A stretch of DNA of 43,076 nt from Streptosporangium minutum (lineage in GTDB: Bacteria; Actinomycetota; Actinomycetes; Streptosporangiales; Streptosporangiaceae), in the NCBI RefSeq assembly GCF_002149035.1, contig NZ_NGFP01000011.1, positions 1 through 43,076 of the forward strand, given 5' to 3'. A program made the translations under genes and the position numbers. Positions 16,367 to 23,908 of the stretch are shown piece by piece. Below the pieces are notes generated by a model. It was not told where the DNA came from, did no database searches, and saw only the letters and a program-made list of their open reading frames with translations. How positions within the stretch are numbered: the stretch's first letter is position 1; the number at the start of each line of letters is the position of its first letter.

Positions 16367-17185
16367 ATGCTGCCGACATGTTGGACACAGGCCGTCGGAC
16401 CGGTGCTGGAGAGGGGAGAGCCTCCCGGCGGCGGAGCGTGGATCGCGGTGATACTGGTCTCGGCGTCGACCCTCGCGGGCGCGTGGCTCGCCCGGCGCGA
16501 ATCCAAGCGCCTGGCCGTCTGGCTGGCGGTCGCGTCCGCGGTGATGATGATCATCGCCCTTACCGACATGCTCCCCGACGCGTGGCAGGACGCGGTCGAG
16601 ACCGGGGTCCCGCTGTGGGTGATCGGGATGGCGGCGGCGTTCGGCTTCCTGGTCATCACCTACTTCACCCGCAAAGGGTGCGCGTGCCCGTCGGACTCCG
16701 GCGGGCGGCCCGCCGGGCTGCACGCTCCCGGCCGCCACCGCCGGCTGAAGGAGGCGGTCAGCGCGGCGCTGTTCGGCGGGATGGGGACCGCCGCCGCGCT
16801 GACCACTCATCGGGCCATCGAGGGGGCGACCCTGGCGCTTACCGCTTCCGCCGTCGTCATCGTCGCTCTGATGGTGCACTCCGCCAGCGAGGGGCTGGCG
16901 CTCGCCGCGCTGCTGGACATGGCCGGCCAGCGCCTGGCTCCGTGGCTGGTCGTCGCGTGCGTGAGCCCGGCGGCCGGCGTCCTCGTCGCCACCGTCAGCC
17001 CCCTGCCGGGCCAGGTGGTCCCCGTGCTGCTGGGGATGGTGACCGGCGTGCTGCTGCGCACCGCGATAGTCGGGCTGAAACTCGCCGCGGGCAGACAGGA
17101 GAACGGCCGGCTGACGAGGGGGCAACTGGCGGTCGCCGCCACCGTCGCGATCGCGGTGGGGGTGCTCCTCGCGATGGCCCACTGA
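16367..17185 (+). CDS. ZIP-family-like metal transporter
   Basis: A 272-residue membrane protein with about eight hydrophobic segments. Two helices carry the paired ZIP metal-site motifs in the form H-x3-E-G: HRAIEGATLAL (TM4) and HSASEGLALAAL (TM5). ZIP proteins move zinc or other divalent cations into the cytoplasm. A cysteine pair (KGCACPSD) lies in the cytoplasmic loop before TM4. ATG 16367 is seven bases after AAGGGG; a TTG at 16349 is possible. Together with the ArsR/CDF pair 4 kb upstream it suggests a metal-handling block. Transport direction is inferred from the family. Confidence 0.75.
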   Translation: MLPTCWTQAVGPVLERGEPPGGGAWIAVILVSASTLAGAWLARRESKRLAVWLAVASAVMMIIALTDMLPDAWQDAVETGVPLWVIGMAAAFGFLVITYFTRKGCACPSDSGGRPAGLHAPGRHRRLKEAVSAALFGGMGTAAALTTHRAIEGATLALTASAVVIVALMVHSASEGLALAALLDMAGQRLAPWLVVACVSPAAGVLVATVSPLPGQVVPVLLGMVTGVLLRTAIVGLKLAAGRQENGRLTRGQLAVAATVAIAVGVLLAMAH

Positions 17186-17256
17186 TGCCGTGCGCCTGGA
17201 ATTCACCGGCGACGCCGCCGCGGAGACGGGGCAGCCGGAGCCCTGACCGGGCACAC

Positions 17257-17304
17257 CGCGCGAAGGGACCGGGCCACGGAGTGCCGGCCCGGCCCCTTCG
17301 CACG
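17257..17304. terminator. Bidirectional terminator between ZIP-like and MbtH genes
   Basis: A long stem, CCGGGCC with GGCCCGG, extended by GCGAAGGG / CCCTTCGC across one mismatch, with a 10-nt loop. It lies between two convergent genes. Confidence 0.65.
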
Positions 17305-17307
17305 CGG

Positions 17308-17508
17308 CTACGGCTCGATGAGGCTCTTCGGGCGCATGTCGGTCCAGTTGGCCTCGATGTGCTCCAGGCACTCCTGGCGGGTGCCCGGGCCGTGGGCGAC
17401 GGTCCAGCCCCCCGGGACCTCGGCGAAGTCGGGCCACAGACTGTGCTGTCCCTCATCGTTGACCAGGACGGTGTAGACGCCCTCGGGGTCGTCGAACGGG
17501 TTGCTCAT
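17308..17508 (-). CDS. MbtH family protein
   Basis: A 66-residue protein with the full MbtH signature: [33 protein letters not shown], and the closing [17 protein letters not shown]. MbtH proteins bind NRPS adenylation domains and are needed for their folding or activity. The ATG follows GGAGAA. It lies 3' of the formyltransferase gene on the same strand, in a siderophore context, but no NRPS gene is in the window; its partner enzyme must be elsewhere. Confidence 0.95.
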   Translation of the reverse strand: MSNPFDDPEGVYTVLVNDEGQHSLWPDFAEVPGGWTVAHGPGTRQECLEHIEANWTDMRPKSLIEP

Positions 17509-17703
17509 GCCGGATTCTCCTCTGCTGTGCGTAGGGGGTGGCGGCCGTCGCCCGGACGCGGACCACCAGGGCTTCCACCACCCGGAACCGGGTCTCGCCG
17601 AGGTCCCGGACCGCTTTCTCGGTCAGCGGCCCGGGGCGAAGGACCGGGAGGCGACGGGTTCAGGCCCGGCGGCGGGCGCTCTCCGGCGGGCTGAGCGCCG
17701 CGT
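17509..17703. other. 195-bp spacer between siderophore genes
   Basis: GC-rich and open in several frames, with protein-like composition on the minus strand (a stretch reading [20 protein letters not shown]), but without a start codon plus binding site. It may be a remnant of a deleted gene. No family could be recognised. Confidence 0.35.
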
Positions 17704-18651
17704 TCACGGCTGCGAGGTGAGATAGCCGCCCATGGTCCGGAAGTAGTCGGCGGCCGCGTGCTCCGTGCCGTCCTCGGTGCGCAGCCGCCTGAGGACCAGT
17801 CCGGGCCGCTGCCCGCTCCGCGCGTCCGCGCCGGCGACGATGACCACCCCGTCCCCCTCGCGGATGAAGATGCGCCCGGGGGTGCCTCCGTAGCGGGCCT
17901 GCGACACCGCCGCCGACACGATGCGGATCCGCTCCCCGCGGTGGTAGGTGAACGCGCTGGGATACGGGTCCGACTGGGCGCGCACCAGCCGTTCCAGATC
18001 CTCCGCCGGCCAGTTCCAGTCGATCCGGCCGTCCTCGACGGACCGCTTGTGGAAGAAGCTGGCCTTGCTGCGGTCCTGCGCGATCCACCGCGCCCTGCCC
18101 GACGCGATGAGGTCGAGCGCCTCGCGCACGATCGGCTCGATCAGGTCGACCGTCCGGTGGAACAGGTCGGTCGCGGTGTCGCCCGGCCCCACCGGCACGG
18201 CCCGCTGCAGCACGATGTCGCCCGCGTCCAGCTCGGCGTTCATGCGGTGCGCGGTGACGCCGACCTCCTTCTCCCCGTTGATCAGGGCCCAGATCAGCGG
18301 GGAGAAGCCCGCGTAGGCGGGGAGCAGCGAGTCGTGGACGTTGAGTGTTCCGTGCGGCGGCAGGTCGAAGATCTCCGACGGCAGCCAGGTCCGCCAGTTG
18401 TTGGCGACGATGATGTCCGGCGCCGCGTCGCGGAGGGCGGCGAGCAGCTCCTCGTCGTCGGGACGGTGGCGCAGCAGCACCGGGACGCCGTTCTTCTCGG
18501 CGAGTTCGGCGACCGAGTCGTCCCAGATCTTCTCGTAGGCGTGGTCGCTCCTGGGATGGGTAACGACGAGGACCACCTCGTGGTCGGAGTCCAGCAGAGC
18601 CCGCAGCGTGCGGTGGCCCCACGTCTGGTAGCCGAACATGACGACCCGCAT
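17704..18651 (-). CDS. Methionyl-tRNA formyltransferase-like hydroxyornithine formyltransferase (CchA type)
   Basis: A 315-residue enzyme of the formyltransferase fold with the N10-formyl-THF site (LNVHDSLLPAYAGFSPL; Asn, His, Asp catalytic set as in N-H-SLLP) and the Fmt-like C-terminal domain (VRAQSDPYPSAFTYHRGERI). Genomic context separates it from the housekeeping Fmt: it is divergent from an ornithine N5-monooxygenase and upstream of MbtH. In coelichelin-type pathways such an enzyme formylates N5-hydroxyornithine to make a hydroxamate ligand for ferric iron. The ATG is preceded by GGAGAGG. An iron box lies just upstream. Confidence 0.88.
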   Translation of the reverse strand: MRVVMFGYQTWGHRTLRALLDSDHEVVLVVTHPRSDHAYEKIWDDSVAELAEKNGVPVLLRHRPDDEELLAALRDAAPDIIVANNWRTWLPSEIFDLPPHGTLNVHDSLLPAYAGFSPLIWALINGEKEVGVTAHRMNAELDAGDIVLQRAVPVGPGDTATDLFHRTVDLIEPIVREALDLIASGRARWIAQDRSKASFFHKRSVEDGRIDWNWPAEDLERLVRAQSDPYPSAFTYHRGERIRIVSAAVSQARYGGTPGRIFIREGDGVVIVAGADARSGQRPGLVLRRLRTEDGTEHAAADYFRTMGGYLTSQP

Positions 18652-18681
18652 GGTGGATCCTCTCCTCGAAACACATCATTG

Positions 18682-18700
18682 CAAGGCAAGGCTAACCTTA
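18682..18700. promoter_or_regulatory. IdeR/DmdR iron box in a divergent siderophore promoter
   Basis: The 19 bp CAAGGCAAGGCTAACCTTA match the actinobacterial iron-box consensus TTAGGTTAGGCTAACCTAA at 14 positions by my count, with the central AGGCTAACCT perfect. It lies between the divergent formyltransferase and monooxygenase genes, so iron-loaded IdeR/DmdR1 should repress both. The flanking TTTAAAATAT probably includes the rightward -10 region. Confidence 0.85.
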
Positions 18701-18736
18701 TTTAAAATATGACGCGCAGAGGGAGGCGATGCCGCG

Positions 18737-20071
18737 GTGAACACACTGCGTAGTGGGCCGGACAGCATCTACGACATCCTGGGGGTCGGTTTCGGACCGT
18801 CGAATCTGGCGCTGGCCATAGCCGTTGAGGAACACAATGCGACGGTTCCCGCCGGAGAGCGGTTACACGCCGGGTTCCTGGAGAGACAGCCGCACTTCGG
18901 CTGGCATCGGGGGATGCTCATCGACGACGCGACGATGCAGGTCTCCTTTCTGAAGGACCTCGTCACAATGCGTAATCCAACAAGTGAGTTCAGTTTCCTG
19001 TGCTACCTGAAAGAGCGGGGCAGGCTGGCGGACTTCCTCAACCAGAAAACCCTGTTTCCGCTGCGTATCGAGTTCCACGACTATTTCGAGTGGGCCGCCG
19101 CCCGGGTGAACCACCTGGTCGACTATTCCGCCGAGGTCCTGGCCGTCGAACCGGTGGTGACGGAGGACGGGGAGATCCGCTGGCTCGACGTGATCAGCCG
19201 TCACCCCGACGATCCGGGCCGCACCGTGGTGCGCCGGGCCCGCAACGTCTGCGTGGCCACCGGCCTGGAACCCCACCTGCCGCCGGACACCGTCCTCTCC
19301 GACCGGATCTGGCACAACAGCGAGCTGATCCCGCGCGTCGCCGAGCTGGCCGGCACCGGCGCCCCGGTCCGGCGCGCCCTGGTGCTCGGCGCCGGGCAGA
19401 GCGCCGCCGAGGCCGTCGACTACCTGCACCGCTCCTTCACCGGGGCGGAGGTCTACGCGGTCTTCGCCAAATACGGCTACACCCCGGCCGACGACAGCCC
19501 CTTCGCCAACCGGATCTTCGATCCCGAAGCGGTCGACGTCTACTTCAACGCCCCGCCCGGGGTGAAGCAGTCGCTCTTCGACTACCACCGCAGCACCAAC
19601 TACTCGGTGGTCGACACGGATCTCATCCAGTCCCTCTACGCGACCGCCTACCGCGAGAAGGTCCAGGACCGGGAGCGCCTGCACATCCTCAACGTCTCCC
19701 GCATCCGGGAAGTACGCGCCCTGGACGACCGCCTGGACGTCACCGTGGAGTTCCTGCCCACCGGCGAGCGGACGGTCCTCACCGCCGACGTCCTCGTTCA
19801 CGCCACCGGCTACCGCTCCCAGGACATCGGCGCCCTTCTGGGCGAGACGGCCAAGCTCTGCCTGCGTGACGACGAGGACGCCGTCCGCGTCGGCCGCGAC
19901 CACCGCGTCGAGACCGCCCCTCAGGTCACCGCCGGCATCTACCTCCAGGGCGGCACCGAACACACCCACGGCATCTCCTCCACCCTGCTGTCCACCACCG
20001 CGGTCCGTGCCGGCGAGATCCGCGACTCCCTCCTCTCCCACCGCGCGCCCGCCGCGACCGCCCTCGCCTGA
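18737..20071 (+). CDS. L-ornithine N5-monooxygenase (CchB/PvdA type)
   Basis: A 444-residue flavin-dependent N-hydroxylase. FAD motif GVGFGPSNLALA, substrate and flavin segment MQVSFLKDLVTMRNPTSEFS, NADPH-binding VLGAGQSAAEAVDYL, and the C-terminal VHATGYRS are all present and in order. It converts ornithine to N5-hydroxyornithine, the first step of hydroxamate siderophores. GTG 18737 lies about ten bases after GGGAGG. Leucine 43 is a TTA codon (18863-18865), rare in such DNA, so translation may depend on the bldA tRNA and thus on development. A strong terminator follows. Confidence 0.95.
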   Translation: MNTLRSGPDSIYDILGVGFGPSNLALAIAVEEHNATVPAGERLHAGFLERQPHFGWHRGMLIDDATMQVSFLKDLVTMRNPTSEFSFLCYLKERGRLADFLNQKTLFPLRIEFHDYFEWAAARVNHLVDYSAEVLAVEPVVTEDGEIRWLDVISRHPDDPGRTVVRRARNVCVATGLEPHLPPDTVLSDRIWHNSELIPRVAELAGTGAPVRRALVLGAGQSAAEAVDYLHRSFTGAEVYAVFAKYGYTPADDSPFANRIFDPEAVDVYFNAPPGVKQSLFDYHRSTNYSVVDTDLIQSLYATAYREKVQDRERLHILNVSRIREVRALDDRLDVTVEFLPTGERTVLTADVLVHATGYRSQDIGALLGETAKLCLRDDEDAVRVGRDHRVETAPQVTAGIYLQGGTEHTHGISSTLLSTTAVRAGEIRDSLLSHRAPAATALA

Positions 20072-20074
20072 ACG

Positions 20075-20117
20075 GCTCCGCGGGCCGGGACGGCGTCACC
20101 GTCCCGGCCCGCGGAGC
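20075..20117 (+). terminator. Terminator of the ornithine monooxygenase gene
   Basis: A perfect 19-bp GC-rich stem (20075-20093 with 20099-20117) and a 5-nt loop starting three bases after the stop codon; the strongest hairpin in the window. Confidence 0.85.
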
Positions 20118-20196
20118 AGGGCGGCTCGGGGCGGCGCCCGCGGTGAGTCCGGGACGAGGCCCCGGCCCCTCCGGTGATCTCCTAGCATGGTCGCTC

Positions 20197-20847
20197 ATGA
20201 CCGAGCCGGACTTCCTCACCGCCACCCGCGCCGCCTACGACACCTCCGCCGCCCTCTACGCCGAGACCATCCCCGAGCGTTTCCACGCCGACCCGCTCAA
20301 CCAGGCGATGATCTCCGTCTTCGCCGAGCTGGTCCGGGCCGCCGGTGACGGCCCGGTGGCGGACGTGGGGTGCGGCCCCGGCCACGTCACCGCGCATCTG
20401 CGCTCCCTCGGAGTGACCGCCTTCGGCGTCGACCTGTCGCCGGAGATGGTCGCGCTCGCCCGCGGCGCCCATCCGGGGCTCCGCTTCGAGGTGGGGCTGA
20501 TGGACGCACTCGAGGTGGAGGACGCCTCCCTGGCCGGGGTCCTCGCCAACTACTCGATCATCCACACCCCGCCCGAGCGGCTGCCCGGAATGCTCGCCGA
20601 GTTCCACCGCGTGCTCGTGCCCGGCGGCCACCTGCTCCTCGCCTTCCAGGGATACGACGACCCCACCGAGCTGGCGGAGGCGTTCGACCACAAGGTGTCC
20701 CTCGCCTACCGGTACTCTCCCGGCCGCGTGGCCGAACTGCTGCTCGCAGCCGGGCTCGCCGAGGTGGCCCGGCTGGTCATCGCTCCGGACGAGGACCCCC
20801 AGCGGGGCTTCCCGCAGGCCCACCTCCTCGCCCGCCGTACGGCCTGA
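20197..20847 (+). CDS. Class I SAM-dependent methyltransferase
   Basis: A 216-residue Methyltransf_11/25-type enzyme. Motif I VADVGCGPGHVTAHL, acidic motif II VDLSPEMVALAR, and motif post-I GVLANYSIIHTPPERLPGML are clear, followed by VPGGHLLLAFQGYD. The target is not predictable. ATG 20197 has no ribosome binding site; TAGCAT (20183-20188) is placed as the -10 box eight bases upstream, so the transcript is likely leaderless. It is flanked by the siderophore terminator and a secreted-protein gene and appears monocistronic. Confidence 0.85.
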   Translation: MTEPDFLTATRAAYDTSAALYAETIPERFHADPLNQAMISVFAELVRAAGDGPVADVGCGPGHVTAHLRSLGVTAFGVDLSPEMVALARGAHPGLRFEVGLMDALEVEDASLAGVLANYSIIHTPPERLPGMLAEFHRVLVPGGHLLLAFQGYDDPTELAEAFDHKVSLAYRYSPGRVAELLLAAGLAEVARLVIAPDEDPQRGFPQAHLLARRTA

Positions 20848-20954
20848 CCGGCCCGGACGCGCCGGCGTGGCGGGCCGTCTCTCGCGGCATGGGCGGTGGG
20901 GCGTCACAACTGCGATCCAATCGGTTTCCAAGCGGACCAGATCAGGCTGAGGGC

Positions 20955-21464
20955 ATGACAAACTCATGGCGCCGAACCGCCGCCGTCACAGGACTCCTTC
21001 TGGTGCTGCCGCTGACGCAGGCGGCACCCGCCGACGCCCACCGCGGCTCCGGCGAACTGATCGTCCGCCTCGCCAGCCTGTATGCCGCCGACATCTCCGA
21101 GTCCGGCCACGACGAGCTCTACATGCTCCGCAGCGGCAACGGCCTGGTCTGGCCCAGCCAGTATCCGGGGATCAGCGTCGCGCAGAACGACTGCATCGTC
21201 TTCGACTCCACCAGGGCCGCCTGCCCGCCCGGCAGCAACGAGCGGCTGGCGGGAGACCACAACATCAACTGGGCCACCCTCACGGCCGCCCCGAACGAGC
21301 AGCTCACCCTGGAGCTGAAGGAGGAGGACCTGATCGGCGACGACAAGCTGGGCTCGGTCCGCATCACCGCCGTCGCGGGCAGGAGCTGGGAGGCGACCTG
21401 GGCCAAGTCCGGCGACTTCGAGTACCGCTTCGCCTACGGCGTCGGCACGAACCCCTGGCCGTGA
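20955..21464 (+). CDS. Secreted hypothetical protein
   Basis: A 169-residue product with a Sec signal peptide (MTNSWRRTAAVTGLLLVLPL, cleavage near ADAHRG). The mature part includes two cysteines about 11 residues apart (QNDCIVFDS and RAACPPGS), consistent with a disulfide, and acidic stretches (LKEEDLIGDDKLGSVRI) reminiscent of Ca-binding or beta-sandwich proteins. It ends GTNPWP. No family recognised. The ATG at 20955 is the first that gives a signal peptide; the ribosome binding site (GAGGG) is close. Confidence 0.7.
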   Translation: MTNSWRRTAAVTGLLLVLPLTQAAPADAHRGSGELIVRLASLYAADISESGHDELYMLRSGNGLVWPSQYPGISVAQNDCIVFDSTRAACPPGSNERLAGDHNINWATLTAAPNEQLTLELKEEDLIGDDKLGSVRITAVAGRSWEATWAKSGDFEYRFAYGVGTNPWP

Positions 21465-21550
21465 CCGTCCGCCGACCACTTCTCGGGGGCGGGCGGGACA
21501 GGCGTCAAGGAGCACTGCGCGGACCGGACGCCGCCGGCGGCCGACGTCGC

Positions 21551-21577
21551 GCGGGCGAGGGCGCCGCCCTCGCCCGC
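21551..21577. terminator. Bidirectional terminator hairpin
   Basis: 12-bp perfect stem GCGGGCGAGGGC / GCCCTCGCCCGC with a 3-nt loop between convergent genes. Confidence 0.7.
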
Positions 21578-21591
21578 CTCATCTCCACCCC

Positions 21592-22500
21592 TCACCCGCG
21601 CGGGCCCCGCCCGGTGTGCGCGCCGATCGCGGGGATGACGGTGTCCCAGACCTCGTACGGCGGCATCTGGTGGCCCATCCCGGGCAACGGGATCAGCGTG
21701 GCGCCGGGGATCTCGCGGGCCAGTGCCTCGGCATGGCCGTACGGGAAGAGCGGGTCGGCCGTGCCGTGCAGCACCAGGGTCGGCGCGGTGATCTCGCCGA
21801 GACGGGGCCGGACCGGCTCGCCCCCCTCGATCATCCAGTGGTTGGACGCGGCGGCCGGGACCGGACTGCGGTCGAAGGCGCGGCCCGCGGTGCGGCGGAC
21901 CCGCTCCTCGTCGACGGGGATCGTGCCGGCGAAGACGCGTTCGGCGGCGAGGAAGTAGCCGATCACCGCGTCGCGGTCCGCCCAGTCCGGGCCGGGCGCG
22001 GGCTCGGCGAACGTCTTCGCCAACTCCTCGCTCATCGGGGGAAGATCGGGGTTCTCCGGGCCGCCGGGGCCACCGGGGCTGGTGGAGATCAGGGTCAGCG
22101 TCAGCACCCGCCCGGGATGCCGTACGGCGAGGCGCTGCGCGAGCCCGCCGCCCATGGAGACGCCGACGATGTGTGCCGAGGCGAGGCCGTACCCGTCGAG
22201 CACGCCGAGCGCGTCGGCGAGCAGGTCGTCCTGCGTATACGTGGGTGCGCCGACCGGGAACGTGGTGGAGCGGCCGGTGTCGCGGGTGTCGTAACGGATG
22301 ACGTGCCGGCCGGCTGCGGCCAGCCGGGCGGCGAAGTCGTCGTCCCACCAGTCCATGGAGGCTTCCGCCCCGGATACGAGCAGGATCGGGGGTGCGGCCG
22401 GGTCGCCGAAGGCCTGTGTGGCCAGGTCGACGCCGTTGGCGCGGACGATCTTCTCGGGGACGGCCCGGAACGGGCTCGACGCCGGCGGGACGGTGCTCAC
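21592..22500 (-). CDS. Alpha/beta hydrolase
   Basis: A 302-residue alpha/beta-hydrolase fold enzyme. The nucleophile elbow is GVSMGGGLAQ (Ser), the oxyanion region ILLVSGAEASMDWWD, the acid LVLHGTADPLFPYGHA, and the final histidine in PGMGHQMP. This sequence style, with RYDTRDTGRST after the oxyanion loop, resembles aclacinomycin methylesterase-like and TAP-like hydrolases. The GTG start is seven bases after AGGAGG. It is divergent from an HxlR regulator, which likely controls it. Substrate unknown. Confidence 0.88.
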   Translation of the reverse strand: MSTVPPASSPFRAVPEKIVRANGVDLATQAFGDPAAPPILLVSGAEASMDWWDDDFAARLAAAGRHVIRYDTRDTGRSTTFPVGAPTYTQDDLLADALGVLDGYGLASAHIVGVSMGGGLAQRLAVRHPGRVLTLTLISTSPGGPGGPENPDLPPMSEELAKTFAEPAPGPDWADRDAVIGYFLAAERVFAGTIPVDEERVRRTAGRAFDRSPVPAAASNHWMIEGGEPVRPRLGEITAPTLVLHGTADPLFPYGHAEALAREIPGATLIPLPGMGHQMPPYEVWDTVIPAIGAHTGRGPRG

Positions 22501-22542
22501 GAGATGCCTCCTGGCTGAGGTGACTTGGCCCGCGCCGACTAT

Positions 22543-22582
22543 ACTTCGAAATTCGAAGTTCTTGCTACGATTTTCGAAGTAG
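22543..22582. promoter_or_regulatory. Operators between hydrolase and HxlR regulator
   Basis: A perfect 17-bp inverted repeat ACTTCGAA-A-TTCGAAGT (22543-22559) and, six bases on, a second imperfect one CTACGATTTTCGAAGTAG (22565-22582) sharing the TTCGAAGTA half-site. A TATACT hexamer overlaps the first. The position between divergent genes suggests binding by the HxlR protein and shared control. Confidence 0.65.
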
Positions 22583-22607
22583 CGGTACGACGGCAAGCGA
22601 GGTGGCG

Positions 22608-23285
22608 ATGGGATCCGAGAAGAACTCCCCCGGCAGGGCCGGGAGGCGGACGTACGGCCAGGCGTGCCCCATCGCCCATGCCCTCGACATGATCGGCGAG
22701 CGCTGGGCGCTGCTGGTCGTACGCGAACTGCGCCTCGGCCCGCGCCGCTACGCCGATCTGCAGGCCGCCCTGCCCAGCCTCGGCCCCAGCGTGCTCGCGC
22801 AGCGGCTGCGCGACCTGGAGGCGGTCGGCGTGCTGCGCCGCCGCGCGCAGCCGCCCGCGGCCACCAGGCTGTACGAACTGACCGAGTGGGGCACCGAGCT
22901 GGAGCCGGTCTTCGCGGCACTGCGGACGTGGGGCATGCGCTCACCCGTCGTGCCGCTGGAGGGCGACATCAGCGCCGACACCGTGTTCCTGGGGCTGCGG
23001 GCGTTCTTCGTCCCGCGGCCGGACGATCCGTGGTCGGCGACCTACCTGATCCGACTGGAGCGGGACGTCTACCGGGTCGAGGTCGCCGAGGGCGAACTGA
23101 CGGCGGTCGCACGCGGCGAGACCCCGGACCCCGCGGACGTGCACGTCGCGAGCGACTACCGCACGCTCCAGTCCGTCCTGAGCCACGAACGCCCGCTGGA
23201 GTCGGCGATCGAGGACGGCACGCTCACCGTGACCGGGGACGTGGACGCGGTCCGGCGGCTGGTCGGCGCGGTGCCGCCCCGCTGA
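22608..23285 (+). CDS. HxlR family transcriptional regulator
   Basis: A 225-residue protein. The N-terminal winged helix has the HxlR hallmark CPIAHALDMIGERWALLVVRELRLGPRRYADLQ, with the single cysteine that can be redox-sensing. After residue ~110 comes an extra domain (RLERDVYRVEVAEGELTAVARG...RTLQSVLSHERPLESAIEDG) resembling SCP2 sterol-carrier-like domains found in longer HxlR members. ATG 22608 follows GCGAGG; GTG 22602 is an alternative. It is divergent from the hydrolase, with paired palindromes between them. Confidence 0.88.
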   Translation: MGSEKNSPGRAGRRTYGQACPIAHALDMIGERWALLVVRELRLGPRRYADLQAALPSLGPSVLAQRLRDLEAVGVLRRRAQPPAATRLYELTEWGTELEPVFAALRTWGMRSPVVPLEGDISADTVFLGLRAFFVPRPDDPWSATYLIRLERDVYRVEVAEGELTAVARGETPDPADVHVASDYRTLQSVLSHERPLESAIEDGTLTVTGDVDAVRRLVGAVPPR

Positions 23286-23392
23286 TCCGGCGGCCGACGA
23301 CGAGGGCTACGGGAAAGACCTCCGGTGGCGTCGCCCGCTGCCACGTCATGCGGACCGCGTGGCCTCTACGCGGGAGAAGACGCCGCCCACGT

Positions 23393-23869
23393 TCAGCTCA
23401 GTGCACCATCCCAGTAATCCTTGAGCATCTCGCCCGGCCAACTGGGCTCATACACTTCACCGCGCGGCCCCATCTCCTTGAAGTACGGCGCCAGGTCGAA
23501 GACGGGGCTGCCGTCGATCGCGTCTAGGTCGGTCACATGAATATCCAGACCATCAACCTTCAAAAGCCTCGGGAAGGACTGTGCGAGCTGATTCGGTCGG
23601 CGGTGGTTGCGGTGGACAAATGTTCCTGTAGCTGGCCATTTAGGGTCATTTCGCGGGCTCCGAGCGTGCAGAGCGACATCATCAGGCGAAGCCTGGTGGA
23701 AGTGCCAGACGACCAGCAGGTGGGAAAACTCCTCAAGTCCCTGGACAACCTCGACGGGGAAGTCAGGGTTCAGACGGATAATCGCCGTTTCACCCCAGCG
23801 ATCGTCGGTCGGCTCAGTGCGTCCGCCGACAACGATGCCGATGGGCTTGATCTCCAGCGACTGTGCCAT
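23393..23869 (-). CDS. trmO: TrmO-like tRNA (N6-threonylcarbamoyladenosine37-N6)-methyltransferase
   Basis: A 158-residue member of the TsaA/UPF0066/TrmO family: IKPIGIVVGGRTEPTDDRWG, IIRLNPDFPVEVVQGLEEFSHLLVVWHFHQ, RNDPKWPATGTFVHRNHRRPN, and LDAIDGSPVFDLAPYFKEMGP all match the family's blocks (beta-barrel SAM-binding fold). TrmO methylates t6A37 in tRNA-Thr in E. coli. Here the RP motif is RRPN, not the common SRPN, and the protein lacks the longer C-terminal domain of E. coli TrmO, so the exact target may differ. GAGGG lies eight bases before the ATG. Confidence 0.8.
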   Translation of the reverse strand: MAQSLEIKPIGIVVGGRTEPTDDRWGETAIIRLNPDFPVEVVQGLEEFSHLLVVWHFHQASPDDVALHARSPRNDPKWPATGTFVHRNHRRPNQLAQSFPRLLKVDGLDIHVTDLDAIDGSPVFDLAPYFKEMGPRGEVYEPSWPGEMLKDYWDGALS

Positions 23870-23908
23870 GCGCGCGCCCTCATTCCTTCGCCGTGACTCG
23901 TGACGGGA

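Noticed and set aside
15469..16659. 396-codon minus-strand frame across the DivIVA-like gene
   Set aside because: The plus strand carries a recognisable DivIVA domain; the minus frame has no domain and crosses two genes and an intergenic region.
17704..18651. Housekeeping methionyl-tRNA formyltransferase
   Set aside because: It shares an iron box with ornithine monooxygenase and lies next to MbtH, not with def/rsmB as housekeeping fmt usually does.
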